From assembly GCA_903861145.1 (NCBI GenBank), contig CAIOTH010000162.1, positions 1 to 34,836 of the forward strand: 34,836 bases of DNA, in the 5' to 3' direction. Shown piece by piece: positions 33,949 through 34,836 of this stretch. Each line of letters opens with the position of its first letter. Positions within the stretch are counted from its first letter, which is position 1. This stretch comes from an uncultured Bacteroidota bacterium. GTDB lineage: Bacteria > Bacteroidota > Bacteroidia > Chitinophagales > LD1. The notes beneath the pieces are model-generated. The model searched no databases. It was not told where the DNA came from and saw nothing but the letters and a program-made list of their open reading frames with translations. Position numbers and translations under genes: made by a program.

Positions 33949-34836
33949 TTACTTGTCCAAAACATCGGCCGTTACCCCCACTTTGGGTGCCAGCCATGCC
34001 CTATAACGCAATATTTCGCCATCTTCAACTGATTCAGCCACAGTTGTCTTAACAAACTTAGCCACCTCATTAAAAGTCTTTGTTCCGGGCTGTAGCTCCT
34101 GAATACCTGCTAATTGGGGTAAAAGTTTCAAAATGAAACGCTCTCGCTTAAAGTCATCCGAATCCAGTTGCTCTTTGAACTGTTTTTTTACCTGTTCAAC
34201 CCTTTTTAACATACTCTCCTCGTCCCCCGATTCGTGCTGCATAATGCATTCGGCGGCCGCAATTTTGACTTTGAAGGAGGCATCGGTCTTTTTGTAATGG
34301 TCGTTAAGATAGAGCTTAACCAGGTTTTTGATGGCATCGTTTGTTTTGCGCTGAAAGAATAAAAGGCTGGCTTTGTTTAGCAGAATGAAGAAATCGTAAT
34401 AACTGTTTTTAATATCCTTCATTTCGCGTTCGGCCTCATCCAAGGCTTTTAAACCGCGGGTAAGGTCGGTTTGCGTATAGTTTATTACAAGTGCGTTGTA
34501 ATAGTAAAATACGTACTTTTTGTATAGCAGGTCGTTAAATGCACTCAGCTCCTCTCCCAGTGCTTCGGCATAATCAAGGCTTTCGCGGTACTTGCGGTTT
34601 TTAAAAGTGGCGTTGATAATATAGATAAGCATTTGAATTTTAGTCTCATGATTGGTTTTATCGAACCACTTTTCGTTTAGAAACTTTTGGTAAGTACTGA
34701 GCATAAACTTTTCGAGCTCGATAAAGTTGTGGTTTTGTATCAATAGCTGGCTCACCGCCCTGAATATGCGGGTTTGAAAGGTTTTGCTTTGCCTGATGGA
34801 ATCGTCGGAAGCAAATTCTTTAATAGTTGCATCGAG
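33949..34836 (-). CDS. Helical protein, 5' end beyond the right window edge
   Basis: The frame stays open past the GTG at 34755 to the last base of the window (27 further codons, all gene-like: EFASDDSIRQSKTFQTRIFR), so the gene is partial and the true start lies outside. The visible 295 residues are almost wholly alpha-helical, with TPR-like helix pairs (KYRESLDYAEALGEE, TRGLKALDEAEREM) and no signal peptide in view. No catalytic motif or family is recognised; a TPR-like scaffold is the best description. It stops 107 bp upstream of the giant surface-protein gene, on the same strand. Confidence 0.8.
   Translation of the reverse strand, partial: LDATIKEFASDDSIRQSKTFQTRIFRAVSQLLIQNHNFIELEKFMLSTYQKFLNEKWFDKTNHETKIQMLIYIINATFKNRKYRESLDYAEALGEELSAFNDLLYKKYVFYYYNALVINYTQTDLTRGLKALDEAEREMKDIKNSYYDFFILLNKASLLFFQRKTNDAIKNLVKLYLNDHYKKTDASFKVKIAAAECIMQHESGDEESMLKRVEQVKKQFKEQLDSDDFKRERFILKLLPQLAGIQELQPGTKTFNEVAKFVKTTVAESVEDGEILRYRAWLAPKVGVTADVLDK

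Overview
The window looks like chromosomal DNA of a Bacteroidota member, probably near Chitinophagales/Sphingobacteriales. The evidence is direct: a short (288 aa) primary sigma factor of the Bacteroidota type, many gene starts preceded by its -7 motif TAnnTTTG, two secreted proteins ending in type IX secretion (T9SS) sorting domains, several small lipoproteins with SSC/YSC lipoboxes, and a long-form GAPDH. No rRNA, tRNA or CRISPR array was seen. Assignment below phylum level is inference.

Layout. 1-5.8 kb: the tail of one gene, a secreted protein, a TPR lipoprotein, a tiny Cys-rich lipoprotein, a TMTC-like membrane protein with C-terminal TPRs, and a DUF4139 protein. 6.0-9.6 kb: a copper-type P1B ATPase (copA), a secreted beta-rich protein gene broken by an in-frame TGA, and a Cys/Met-rich lipoprotein. 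9.6-13.9 kb: three housekeeping genes on the minus strand (ffh, gap, rpoD), with an imperfect long inverted repeat between gap and ffh and a clear terminator after rpoD. 13.9-15.3 kb: an accessory island with two strong hairpins and a Y1 (HUH) transposase flanked on both sides by inverted, two-hairpin repeat units (REP/RAYT-like). A truncated gene remnant with its own terminator, and a small unknown gene, follow. 15.3-19.2 kb: M20 dipeptidase, GNAT acetyltransferase, LysM protein, fatty acid desaturase. 19.2-24.2 kb: a minus-strand operon AsmA - membrane histidine kinase - secreted protein. 24.3-27.2 kb: a T9SS-exported trypsin-like protease plus a lipoprotein. 27.4-33.8 kb: a 2130-residue T9SS-exported protein built from 18 Cys-rich modules of two alternating types. 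33.9 kb to the right edge: a helical protein cut by the window edge.

Themes. Cell-surface biology dominates: T9SS cargo, lipoproteins, AsmA, a LysM protein and TMTC-like membrane protein. The primary sigma factor and its cognate -7 boxes lie in the same window, and those boxes decide several start codons: TTG candidates at 990, 14767 and 24314 lie at or inside -7 boxes and cannot be translation starts. The most unusual items are the two-module architecture of the giant surface protein and the transposase cassette with mirror-image hairpin pairs.
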